Assembly (NCBI GenBank): GCA_914767715.1
Contig: OU612073.1
Span: 2,234,001-2,294,000, forward strand
Source: Membranipora membranacea
Lineage: Eukaryota; Bryozoa; Gymnolaemata; Cheilostomatida; Membraniporidae
Reading direction: 5' to 3'
DNA: 60,000 nucleotides
In this document: piece after piece, positions 40,601 through 51,275 of the stretch
Position numbering within the stretch: the first letter of the stretch is position 1
How the letters are laid out: the number at the start of each line of letters is the position of its first letter
The notes under the pieces: model-generated
Told to the model about the DNA's origin: nothing
Databases searched by the model: none
Seen by the model: the letters and a program-made list of their open reading frames with translations, nothing else
Program-made: the position numbers and the translations under genes

Positions 40601-40958
40601 CTTGATTTCATACTCGCTATGGCTTTATGTCATGCGACTGACCTGACCATACAAACCTATTATCGTCAGTTATACAGTATATAGATATACATGTATACAG
40701 TATGCTCATAGTGCAATCACCATGGACCACCTACAGGAAGCCAGATAAGGAGGTATCACCGATAGATAATTAGCAGCTGACATCAGTACATTAGTATCTA
40801 GGTATCATATTACAACTGATCAGCTTATAGCAGATTTAAGTCAACATTCTCCAATATACCACCTCAGTAGTGGATGATTGAGTTAAAATAGCAGATTTGC
40901 AGATCAATCTCCTCAGTCTCTGTATCACCTCAGGAGCGAAAGATGTAATAGTATCACG

Positions 40959-40991
<33 letters not shown>

Positions 40992-42516
40992 CACCCGGAG
41001 TCATCACTCTATGATATAAGCAGTCGAAGAGGAATAATAGAAGATTCGAGAGCCTGTTCGAAGAATCAGATAACACTGATTACCATTGTGATCACATATA
41101 TATTATAGCATTTTGTTATCTCGATGTAAAATCATATTAAAAGCTTGTTATGGAAAAGTGTATGTCCCATTTCTGCTTGTCCTTCTTCAACTGGATGCAA
41201 GTGCTTTCTAGAACTTTACATGGCTTCCAAATAAAGTTATTTAAAATACCTGGTTGAACTTAGTCATGTTGTTAGGTATTGAATATTAGCCAAATTCTAA
41301 TAGTTAAAAGGGGCTTGCATAATTTCAATATTAGTGATATCATTTTAGCGTCAACAATTAAAGATACACTAAGACCAAAGCAATATATAGTCAGGCAGTC
41401 ATTTTCGCAGTGTTAGAAATTGTCACCATAGTGTATACACCTGTTCACAATATTGAAATGTCGCACTCGGGACTTCTATAACGTATTCTATTCTACACAA
41501 ATTGGAAATTTACTCAAATTAATACAGAATTTGGTTTAACCAAGTCGCAATTATTCAAATAAGCTATTATCCATTCAACCTGCAAATGACATGGGACATG
41601 TCTGCGAAATGAAAAATGACTAGGAATATCAGCGGCCAAACGGGGATATTGGGAAATGTAGTACCAAAATCAGGCGGAAAGTTGCATAATGAATAATAAT
41701 TGGTGAGAAAGGCTCTAGAAAGTGAGCTTAAAAAATCTGACAGCTTCTCTTGCTGATATCTTGGCACCATCCAGCAATCAGGATATATCTATTGACTAAC
41801 AGACTGAAGGGTCAGATCAGGGAGTTTCGGACATTGTTATATCTGAAACTAAGGGTTTTAGGATGATCCTCTCAGTAAAAAGCTGTCTATGGATTTCCTC
41901 TCTACTCGCTGCCAGCTTTTTTGGGTGCCTCTTCAAGTAATATAATCCTCATGTGAGTAATCTAGCTGTCCTCATAAGTTACATATTCTTTATCTTTATC
42001 AGCGTTGATGACAGTTGATTCTGTGATCCTCTGTAGTCATATCCAGTAGAGTGTCAGTAGTAATATCATCAACTGTAAATGATGCTAGCTGGGCTGGACA
42101 ACGTTTCAATGGTCAGCCGGTGGGTTATTAGTATGAAGAAAAGAAGAATAAAAAAGACATGACAATTACTATGTACATAAATTACCATGATGAATGCTTG
42201 CGGGTTGGCTGTGGTCAAACTGCCGCTTCACTCGCCCACCAACCACCCATGACCCGCCTCAAACACAGGGAGAGATGAAAACCCCCAAGAGTAGCCAGCA
42301 GGCCATCAAGGACTCAAGTGAGCTTAGATTCAATAAATTGGGATTATTTATGGGAGGTGAGAAGGTATCAAAATAATTATGCCGTAAATTTTAGGGCTCA
42401 CAGTTGGAAGGAGTATTTCCTTACATCAGTGTTGATGTGACACCTAGTAGCTCCTTACCTGGTGTTGTGCTCGTAGTGGTATGGAAGGAACCTGTTCCTG
42501 TCGACTGCTGCGTCAT
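24040..42516 (-). CDS. LRR-Roc-COR-caspase fusion protein (gene A)
   Basis: A ROCO-family protein with a complete caspase at its C-terminus. Exons in coding order (minus strand): 42516-42459 (start ATG), 36088-36067, 35915-35842, 35373-35236, 34661-34403, 33335-33195, 32947-32813, 32560-32420, 32173-32033, 31783-31643, 29676-27662, 27482-27360, 27276-27098, 26605-26420, 26257-26020, 25497-25318, 25183-25077, 24811-24574, 24113-24040 (stop TGA). Every junction has GT/AG and matching phase; total 4,590 nt, about 1,529 residues, no internal stop. Domains: low-complexity N-terminus (1-100), LRRs (about 140-500), Roc GTPase with P-loop GNRMAGKTS near 521, DFGGDRIYH and LTHKDKF, then COR (to about 1,080), linker, caspase from about 1,190 with His near 1,285 (TSHGAEG) and Cys near 1,328 (QACAGG), then p10. 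Known ROCO proteins act as GTP-regulated dimeric signalling scaffolds and caspases as Cys proteases. Direct coupling of the two is my inference. The first two exons are the least certain. Confidence 0.85.
25628..25655. repeat. (AT)n microsatellite
   Basis: About 14 AT dinucleotides in the intron between caspase exons C and D of gene A. Confidence 0.95.
25839..25928. mobile_element. MITE-like element, family GATCARGTTTGATCC
   Basis: Terminal inverted repeats of about 21 bases: left GATCAAGTATGATCCAATTT, right the reverse complement of GATCAGGTTTGATCCTATTT. The element is about 90 bases, intronic in gene A and non-coding. A longer member with the same termini is at 54718-54882. Confidence 0.7.
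27098..27482 (-). other. Linker exons between COR and caspase
   Basis: Two exons (27482-27360 and 27276-27098) join COR to caspase in frame and encode about 100 residues: LSLTEAEKDKVSTYISTLQ, then VQPEETYRAVAAGG and a PPIIDLPLVISDLQST segment. I recognise no named domain. Gene B keeps both exons at high similarity (59193-59095 and 58938-58760), which suggests that they belong functionally to the caspase half, perhaps as a prodomain. Confidence 0.7.
27662..29676 (-). other. Roc-COR exon of gene A
   Basis: One 2,015-nt exon, far larger than any other in the gene. It begins with the last LRRs (LSNLSNLETINIGGNSF), then Roc: P-loop GNRMAGKTSL, switch II DFGGDRIYH and the guanine-specificity motif LTHKD. 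COR follows and ends with a Cys/His cluster (EFYCAHCLYLQEC). It starts in phase 2 and ends in phase 1, which fits the preceding LRR exon and the following linker exon. The donor is CCCAT|GTAAGT at 27662. Confidence 0.9.
31300..33400 (-). repeat. Tandem array of LRR exon-plus-intron units
   Basis: Five units of about 385-392 bases, each an LRR exon plus a conserved intron (ATATGAGTCAGAAA, CTTGTGCTGGAGGA, ATCAAAGTATATCATAATAT). Exons: 31643-31783, 32033-32173, 32420-32560, 32813-32947 and 33195-33335; four are 141 nt and one is 135 nt. Each encodes two LRRs of about 23 residues (consensus ISQLxKLQxLxLSNN then LYELTELTELxLxxCGLTDIST). All are symmetric phase-2 exons, so copies can be added or lost without frameshift. 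A sixth, degenerate unit at about 31300-31440 keeps intron blocks but has lost its exon. Confidence 0.93.
33602..33985 (-). mobile_element. tRNA-derived SINE in gene A intron
   Basis: On the minus strand the 5' end (33975 downward) reads as a tRNA-like head with an A box (GTGGTCTAATGGTTAATGG) and a B box (AGGTTCAATTCCC). About 200 bases of unrelated body follow, rich in CCGG, and the 3' end is AT-rich. Several frames are open across it by chance. No protein domain is seen. Confidence 0.75.
34040..34661 (-). repeat. Segment duplicated in gene B
   Basis: The N-terminal LRR-type exon (34661-34403) and at least 360 bases of its downstream intron match 59827-59316 closely, both in coding and non-coding bases. 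This places the A/B duplication as fairly recent compared with the divergence of other introns. Confidence 0.85.
37336..37500 (+). repeat. Dispersed repeat family GTTAGCTAGCAC, copy 4
   Basis: Contains TTAGCTAGCACCAGTTTTCT, GTGCGAATGG and the closing TTTCCTCCTGCAAAAACTTA block, matching the end of the copy at 51640-51775. Confidence 0.6.
39984..40070 (+). mobile_element. tRNA-like sequence (SINE head or decayed tRNA)
   Basis: Has an A box, ATAGCTCAGTGTGTAGAGC, and a B box, GGATTTGAATCCC, spaced about as in a tRNA. The anticodon region is distorted by an insertion (TAATAATCACTGTTAATCAGA), and the acceptor stem does not close well. It is therefore a tRNA-derived element or a pseudo-tRNA rather than a working tRNA. 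Confidence 0.5.
40231..40304. other. GC-rich block with two palindromes
   Basis: GGGAGGGC..GCTTAAGCG..GCCCTCCC at 40231-40255 and GATCGGGC-TGC-GCCCGATC at 40286-40304 are near-perfect and perfect hairpins, in a GC-rich patch quite unlike the AT-rich surroundings. Together with the tRNA-like block upstream it may be one composite SINE, or an unknown structured element. Confidence 0.75.
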
Positions 42517-44697
42517 CTGTAATGATTCTAGGAAATAGACATCTATCGATATTGTATAGTATTCGATGTTGCACGGTAAACAGCAATAAGTAGAGTCCCT
42601 TTCTCAATCTTGTCTTTTTCTTTATTGTTTTGCTTTTCGTGTTTCTATTTGTAGCGTCCTACAGTCTACTTTTAGTTTTGGTTTCTTAAGGATCCATAAT
42701 ATGGGAGGTTATAGACTATGTCACAAGGCTATCCTGCAAGCAGAATGTAATTATTCAATATAAAAACAACAAACTGTCTGATCTCCTGCAATTTAGTTTT
42801 CACAGCTTGGGAGTTGTCCTGACCTATCAAATTCTTGGAAGTTGTATAAAGGTAGATAACTTGCCCGCTACATTTAGATTAAGCATTCCAATGAGTAGTA
42901 TTGGAGCTCTGCACCGGTCACCCACCTGAAGGTTCATTTTTACCATGGATCCTCGGCAATGGAAAACAAATCCTCAGAGGAAAAATATTTGTGATAGGCA
43001 AAATAATGTTCTAGTTCTTTTCCAAGGACAATACTGATCAAATGAATACTTTTGAACTAAATATCAGTAGCATTGTTCTGGTTTATTTCTTCTATTGGAT
43101 GGGTTGAGGAAGCTACCTCTCTTTCTCAAACCAAATCCTTACTCTAGTCAAGGAGTTAAAGACTTAAACTCCTTGCTCTAGTCTAGTTTAACTCATTGTA
43201 AATGTAGTATTGTAACTGTTCATTCATGCAATGAACTCCATTGATTCATGTACCACAGGTTCACTACCCACTCTACGACTCTGAGGGTAAAATCAGGATG
43301 TCTGTCTCTGTTTGGGCTTTATTTTTTTTAATTAATTGGGATATATCGGTGAGTAAGTGCTGAGTAAGGATGGTCACACATTGCAGCCTAGGCTTATCAA
43401 TTCATTTGGCTAAACTAATGATCAAATTCTCCTTTACAATGTTTACAAATCACGATTGTGGTGGTTATGTGCTCTTGAGGCCTACAGTACCCTTGATTTA
43501 CCTATAATAGTAGTTATCTCATTGATACCTGAGACTTGCAAGCATGTGTTTTGTGCGGCGTGAATGGAGGAGCTGTTTTGAACCACTAGTAGTACAATGT
43601 ATGTACTAGTAATTGGATGTACCAGCTGGTGAGACTGACTGGGTCCAAGTGAGCGGGTTATAACAAAGCTTTTCTGATCCGCAGGTTAGGCCTGGGTTCA
43701 ATCAAGGACATTGAACAGATCTCATTCTCAGATATTTCTGTAACCAGTATGCACCATTATTAGAAAATTTGACCAGGAACTTGTCTTGAATGATTGGGAT
43801 CATAGGACTGCTGCAGTTCCTGATTTTGGGCTTGGTGTGGGTGGGGGTGGGAAGGATGGAAGCTCTATTTGCTTTGCAGTTGACAGTTTGGAGTGAACAT
43901 AACTTTTAACTGCCAAAGATGGATCATTTATCATACCCGAAACACTTTCTTATTGGTTAGAACATATTGTTGTGATGTTGCTTTGAAATGAGTCAATATG
44001 ACCAAACCAATCAGAAAGTGTTTCGGGTATGATAAATGATCCATCTTTGGCAGTTAAAAGTTATGTTCACTCCAAACAGTCAACTGCAAAGCAAATAGAG
44101 CTTCCCACCCCCCACCCACACCAAGCCCAAAATTAGGAACTGCAACAGTCCTATGATTGGGGTGGGAATTACTAGAATAGAAAAAGGCCTACTTTGTCAG
44201 TTCAACAGATGTGATTCTATTTATCCACCTCCACATGACTTATCTGTGTGTACATTCCTGTCTGTAGATGAGATTTAAAAATTCTGGTCCTAAATCAAAC
44301 CATTTGTGCATCTTGAGCAAAGTTACAGCGGACAGTGAGAGGGCATACATACTACCGAAAGACCTCAACAATATAAAGTCAGACAGCTAGGTCTGCAGTA
44401 GTTATGCAACATTTTTACACTGAAAAAATTTAGCACTTCTGTGTAAAAAATTATGTATCATTCATTTTAGACATTGCCCCCCCCCCCCTTCTAGTCTATC
44501 AAAACCTAGTGCTGTACCAACCTTATACGCTACCACGTCTTTCTGTAGATTAGAACAACCATCAGGCCGAGAAAAATTTGTGTGTGTTTATCTATGCAAT
44601 GAATCAAATGTATCGTCTATTTTCAGCACCTATGCAGAAGCTTTGGTGCAGCTTGATGTGATGGCGATGTTATTGCCGTGCTGTTATTTCCGCTAAT
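42517..44697. promoter_or_regulatory. Divergent intergenic region of gene A and MINDY4
   Basis: The inferred start codons of A (-, 42516) and MINDY4 (+, 44698) face away from each other across 2.2 kb. The promoters of both should lie here, but I see no clear TATA or initiator that I could defend. The main structure is the palindrome at 43799-44157. A poly-C tract is at 44478-44488. Confidence 0.35.
43799..44157. repeat. Large near-perfect inverted repeat
   Basis: The left arm, 43799-43958, and right arm, about 44005-44157, are reverse complements with only a handful of mismatches and one 6-base indel. The loop is about 46 bases. Blocks such as GAGTGAACATAACTTTTAAC and ATCATTTATCATACCCGAAA pair exactly. 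No coding sequence. It is either a foldback transposon or a source of long hairpin RNA. Confidence 0.95.
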
Positions 44698-47600
44698 ATG
44701 ATGGTAGCTGTTCAAATCTTAGAGAGTGTGTCATTATCGCTGGTCAGTGAGTTTCTGAAACGAAAGGTGAGCCTAAAATCAGTATTAAAATGAGTTTTAA
44801 CAGCTGCAAAATGAAATACAGGAATATATAACAGGAATTAACATCTTAACATCTGTACAGCGTAAATAACCGACTTGCTGTAATGGACGGATGGGGCGAG
44901 ACATTTTTGAGGACAGTTGCTGATTCTGATGACCGATAAGTCACTTCTGTGTTTCTCATATCGGGTAACCTTGTTTTACTATCCTGTCTTTCCATGACTT
45001 TGTTGTTATCGCTACGAAATCAACAAAGTCATTCAAAGCGGCCATCAGTATGTCATACCCACGATTGCCATAAGATTCGGTTTTCTAAGATGCATGTTAC
45101 TTACTTGCTTGCTTACTTACTTTCTTACTTACTTACCCACTCACTCATTTACTCATTTACTTAGCTACTCACTTACTTACTTACCTACCTACCCACTTAC
45201 TAACTTACCTACTCACTTACCAACCTACCTACTCACTTACCAACCTACCTACCCACTTACTTACCTTCTCACTTTCTTACCTACTCACTTACCTGCCTAC
45301 CTACCTACTTACTTACTGACTTGTTGCCAGGGCTTGTCCTCCACATACCATGAGCTGGATAAGGAGTATCCTCGAGATGAGAGAAGCATCACTAACAGAA
45401 CAGAGCTAGCTCGTATTCTACATATGGAGCGACTGCTCAAGCGTAACAAAGTAAGTCACATTATATCTTACTCAATTGTAAAGTAAGTCACTTGGGCCAA
45501 GTTCTACACATCACCTAACTTCCCCTAGACGGCCACTGAGCATGAGCATATCCAAAACCAGCTGTATACCATATCTAGGCCCACTCTATCAGCTTCAGGT
45601 TAAGTAGGCTAAGGCATCACACATATATCTGTTCCAATTATTATAATTTGCTGGGTAGTGGAGGGCAGGAATATCTACGTTTTCAATCATGTTTAGCCGC
45701 GCGGTGAAAACTACAAACCTATCTTCATGTAAGGATGAGTAAGTATTTTAAACATGACTGTCTGTTAATGGCATGAGTTATTTAAACGGACAGTTTTCTG
45801 AGCCCCGATTTGAGCTTATGTTCGGAGTTGTCCTCTACAGTTGGGCACTCTTTAACCCCCACAGCATAGGAAAAACAGTTGAAATTGGTGTATCTTGGAA
45901 AGTCTTATAATAGGATAAAATCTATGCAATGTATATATATATATATTGCATTGATTTATATGTATGTATTGCATTGATTTTATATATATATATATATATA
46001 TACACACATTTGTGCAATAAAGTGTCATATATTATATATCCCACTATTGTACCCATAAAAACCCTGGACAATGAGTGATTCATATATATATATATATATA
46101 TATAGTGGCTATCAGTGTGTAGGGCATATCTTTGCATTGGAGTTGTCCGACCATGTCAGGCTATTTTATCTACCATTAATTACTATTGGGTTAAGGATGC
46201 CCAACATGATTATTTAAGAGGATTTAAGACTGATTTTTTGTGGGTCATATAGAATGACTCCTTATTTTTGAGTGACACTGAGTTGGGGCCAAATACACAC
46301 AGATGACACTTAAAAGCACAGATTTGAATCTATATATACATATATATATATATATATATAATATATTTAGGAAATGGAGCAGCCTGTCAGGACAATGTTG
46401 GAGGTGATAGCTCGTTATTTGATTGACCCGGATGAAGAGCCTGAGTTGCCGGGTCGGAGGGAACAGGAGAAGGATGATGTGTATAGTTATCAGCCCCCTC
46501 TAGTCAGACCAAAAAGTCAAAGACGTGTCAGTAATGCGCATAACGGTATGTTCACATTACTACTCGCGCAGCAACAAAGTCGTGACTTTTCCCATCTTGA
46601 ATTAGAAAACCCCTTTCTTGCTCAACGTTTTAGAGACCAAATTGCGTGGCTTTTGCTTAAAATTTATGCTGGTCCTTCGGAAAACCACTATGATGTAAAT
46701 ACTAAATTATTGAAGTTACTGCTTCTCAGAAGGCTCAATTTAAAGCTAGCTTACATTTATTCAACACCTTTACCTCATATGGACTTCCACTAGGCAAAAT
46801 TTAGTGCTGGTTAGTTTAGTGCTAAATTAATAATAATTCCGCTACGGTATTCAAGTGTTGATTGTTTGATTCTGTCGTTCTTATGATTGTCTCTTATCGA
46901 GCAGATTGGGCAAACTTTGTTGACCTTTCGATAATCTGCTGTCGACTCTTGATCCAACACGGGCCTTCTGCCAATCAAATTAATCTCCCTGATCGTCCAA
47001 GCCCACCCTGAACAGGACATTAACTCATGTCTGCAGCACAACTCTGGTCTATACTACTGTTTGGAAGTTCACTGCTATAGGAGGCAACTCGGAACGCTTG
47101 GTTTTGAGATTTATACAGTCAATAAGGACTGGCTATCGCGTATGTTTTGGCGTTATTATAATTATCAATGTTTACTTGTACATTTAGAGCCTCTAGATAG
47201 AGACCTGGGTCTGATGATAACAGAGGATGACCTTGACACTGAACTCATCGCTGGTAGAGGTATGCAGGACGTGTATCAGTCTGATATACCACAACCTTCA
47301 CCGGAGGAGATAACTCAAACACAACAACATCACAGGACAAATAAGCACAGAAAGTCTCGGAAACAAAGCAATCAAAATTCACATCAGAAGGTAATTAAAC
47401 ACTATGGTCTCTACTATATGGTAAGACCTGAGCTCTGGTCCAATCCTTTAATATTTTCTGGGTAAGACCTGACCTGTTAAAAGGTGTTTTAAATAAAGAA
47501 TTAAGACTTGATATAAGGTGTGCCCATATGAATGATTTTGTGTAATAAACTCCCACCCTCTATTTGTTAGTTTACTGCTTTCACTTTGAACAGTGTGCCC

Positions 47601-50600
47601 ATAACCTTCTCCAACATTCTGGTTTGTCTAATTTTTGTTTCATATTTTAACCGGACCAACAGGAAGCAAACAACCTTCAAACCAAACATTCAGGTCACCT
47701 CACTGCTGGTTTTGGTGAGGGAAAACAGGTTCCGAACCCGACACAACAGAGCAGCACATTCATATCAGAAACTGATCAAAATGGGGACACAACTTCAGAC
47801 ACACCAACAGGAAGTGATGAAAGTGAGACCACGCCCTCCAGTCTCTCAAATCAAGACAGCGGCAAAGGTAATAGCAAATACGCAACAAGCAAGTTATCCA
47901 GAAAATGTATTTGCATTTTTTCAACAATTCTGGTAGTTACAGGTACAGGCATTTAGATCCTTGATACAAATCACGTCACAGGTCAGATTCCTCAGTTGTC
48001 TTTATGAGTGACAAGCAAGTCTAGGGTGACAAGTCACCATACTTTATGCCAAGGAAGAGTCAAGCCACAACTTGTAACTTATGACCGCAGGACTTCTTAT
48101 GTCTATCTTGATCCGTACCTGATACATGTTAGCGAAGTGTTATTCTTAATTTGGTTGCAGACATTTCACCCGCTCCGACAAATACAACTCTTGAATGTCC
48201 AGAAGAACCACCACCAGCTCCTCCTCCACAGGACATGGATACAAAGGAAAAACCCGAGGTCACTGCCGAGGTCAAACTCAAACCTAAACCTCCTCCGAAA
48301 ATGCCTGATTATCTCAACTCAACAATGAAGAATAATCTGGAGAAGTCAATGGAGTTACTGAGACAGAGAAGAATGAGTCAGCTGAAGCTGGACTCTGTCA
48401 TCGGTGCTACTAATCAGGAGGTGAGATGATAGATGATAGATGTTTCGCTGCAATGCATAAATGGGTAGTGAATACTGTGCTAAGCAGCATCAGCTTTGCG
48501 AATGACGCAATACAAAGTCAAAGTAGTTGCTGACTCTTAGCTGAGTTACACTTCAGTTTAGGGAAGTTCAAAGACATTGCTGTAATAATGATAGAACGCA
48601 AAAAAGTATACCTTTCCATATAAACCAATCATATACAATGGTGTTAAAAATAGAGTTGTGGAAGGATTAAAAAATTTGTCAAGATCAATTCTCATAATGC
48701 GGCACAAATTATCTGAATCGCTTAGTATTAGTTGCCTCTCAATTAAGTATGACTTTAATAACATGTAATGCATAACACTCGCAATAAGATTTATGTCACC
48801 AAACCCGCTTAAATAACAGGAGCACTGTAATTGTGAGGACAGTTCTTTGTAAATAAAAAGTTGATTTTTGTTATACCGGATAGCAAAACATATGCTACCT
48901 TAAATTTGTTAATTCACTAAGTCATTAATTTATATACAGAGTTGTGAAGACGAGGATCACAACGAAGCAGACAGGGGAGATAAAGCCAAAAATGAGCGTC
49001 TGACTGAAACAGACACAAACGATGACAGTAATACAGAGCTAGAAGATGACAGCTATAGTCCTAGGATAATCAGGTGGGTTATTTAATGGGAGAGGTATGG
49101 GTTGATGGCGCTAATTAGCATGACCGCTTTTCACTGTTCTTGTCCCATAGCTCATCCCACTACACCATTGCCACCTTATGCAACACAGCGTACGTGTTAG
49201 GGCTGTTTGCCTTAAGGGTCTGCTACACAGGCCGATGTTTGGCATCTATTAGCATCGACATAGGCTACGATGGGATCAACCTGTGCTCAACGATGTGCAT
49301 CGTATGCATCAATAGGCAACACCGGTCTGTTGGTGTTTCAGTCGACTTAGTCGGTCGATCCTCTCTTTTCATTGGCTGATGGGTTTATAGCAGTAACCCT
49401 CAAAAAGTATATGGACTATTATTGTCTGTGATTGGTTAATAATGAGTCATGATTGTTAAATGGCCATACTGGGATATATAATCAGTCGACCACAACGTTG
49501 GCTGCATCTGCACGTGTAGCACATGTTACGATATTAGCATCGAGCACAGGTTGTTTGTAAGATGCAAAACATCGGCCCATGTAGCATGGCCATTACATGG
49601 CCCATTGCTGGGACCCCTTGAAGCGAGTTTTTAGCTGTCCTTCCATGCTGTCACATGTCTTTCCGTGAGTCAGTCAGAAGAGGTATACACCCGAGGGGGC
49701 TGGAACAATCAACCTTGAAAGCTCCCCCAATGGGATTCAAACCCACAACTCTCGCAGCACTAATCGCCTATTTAATGAGGGCGTTATGGCAGCAACTTGT
49801 TTCAATTGTGAGAAAGGGACCCCTCCCATTATATTTTAATATTAATTCATATCCACCCAAAGAGAGTGCCATAGTGAAATTTAAAAACAGTTCTACTCCC
49901 AGTGTGGCAAAAAAACAAGGATATTCCCGTTACACAACACAAGCCCTGTTTGGAGCATCTACCATTGGACAGATAAAAAGAGGTGCTTTGGGAACAGGCA
50001 GTTTTAAATGACAACCAAATTTAGTCTTAATTTTAATTCTATGTGCGATTAGTACCTTTTCATTATGTGACACCAATTTTCACTGCGGAAATGATTGTGA
50101 ATGAATCAAGTTACTTGCAAGAATTTTGCAATAATTTAAGGCATGAGACAACCAAACTGCACCACATAAAATTTCCATCCATTCAAAAAGCACAAGTAGG
50201 CATACATATGCAGCATCAATTTGATTCTACATTTTTCAATTGCAGCTCACCGCTCATAGACAAACCTTACTCTGACTCTCCTGAACCCGAAGTCGATGAT
50301 GATGATAACACCAAACCAGGTGGAGATAAACCAGAAACAATTATTACCCGCCAACCAGTACAGTTTATGGCTGTTAAATCTGTTATATCTACAGCTAAAT
50401 CCATAGACGTTAAGACTGCTACGGTACGGTTATCAATAATAATTGTCATGTCTATTAGTTGTTTATCATTATGATACCAATTATTTTGCCTTGCCATGGC
50501 AATGAGCTATAGTAGTGTTTTTCATCCTCAAGCATATTATTTTCCAAACCGTCAGAGATGACCTGAAATTTCGGGCTGCATGTGAACACATTTATAATAA

Positions 50601-51237
50601 TGACATAATGATATACACTTTATTTGCTATTGAGTGTCCCTTTTGGGGCATATTAGAATATGCTTACACAAGACATGAGACAACTCATCTATTTAGCGCA
50701 CCCTTGTACAAGGTTTGCATTATTTATCTTGTAGGAGCTGAAGAGGCTGGTACTGGGTTCAGCGTCTGTACTGTTTTATGATAACTGGTTATGTCAGGGT
50801 ATAAGTTTCTGTGATATCCCTTCTCTCATGTTCGGTATGATCCAGCACCGACAGGGCACCTGCGGGCTACTGTCTGTAGTGCAGGCATACTTCATCATAG
50901 AACTGCTTTTCCGTGACTCCAAGACAAAAGAGCTGCCAGCCCAAAAGTAAGAGTCAAATATTAAATCTTAATGACTGAATTTGCAGAGAAACTGCGTTAG
51001 ATATTTTTTCTCATGGAGTCGCTCTCCTTCAGCTGAGCTAAGCTGTTGTGAAGAGTAGTCACATTCAGATAAAGGTAGTTTCCAATGATCACATCTGCTT
51101 ACTGTTTGGCAGCAGTTTCTGAAGCGACCCTACCTCAATGCAGGCAAGTTTTAATCGCTGCATACACATCTCCTCAACCTCAAACGTATAGAGCTCAGGT
51201 TTTAAACCACCACCAGTGCAATCAATCTCATATTATA

Positions 51238-51275
<38 letters not shown>

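Larger units (their letters stand above)
36089..42458 (-). other. Long first intron of gene A (inferred)
   Basis: About 6.4 kb with no supported exon, though a further small exon could be hidden. Contents: a GTTAGCTAGCAC-family repeat at 37336-37500, an AT microsatellite near 38160, a poly-G tract at 38308-38321, a tRNA-like block at 39984-40070, GC-rich palindromes at 40231-40304 and an (AT)n run at 40962-40992. Confidence 0.45.

Noticed and set aside
42194-42376. 60-codon frame just upstream of gene A exon 1 region
   Set aside because: No splice context or domain, and composition like the surrounding intron.
45094-45486. Open frame of 130 codons rich in LLTYL
   Set aside because: The first 80 codons are a translation of the tetranucleotide satellite. 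Only the tail is the real MINDY4 exon 2.
49655-50011. Open frame of 118 codons in MINDY4 intron 7
   Set aside because: It overlaps a tRNA-like SINE fragment and shows no domain. Frames like this are common across SINE bodies.
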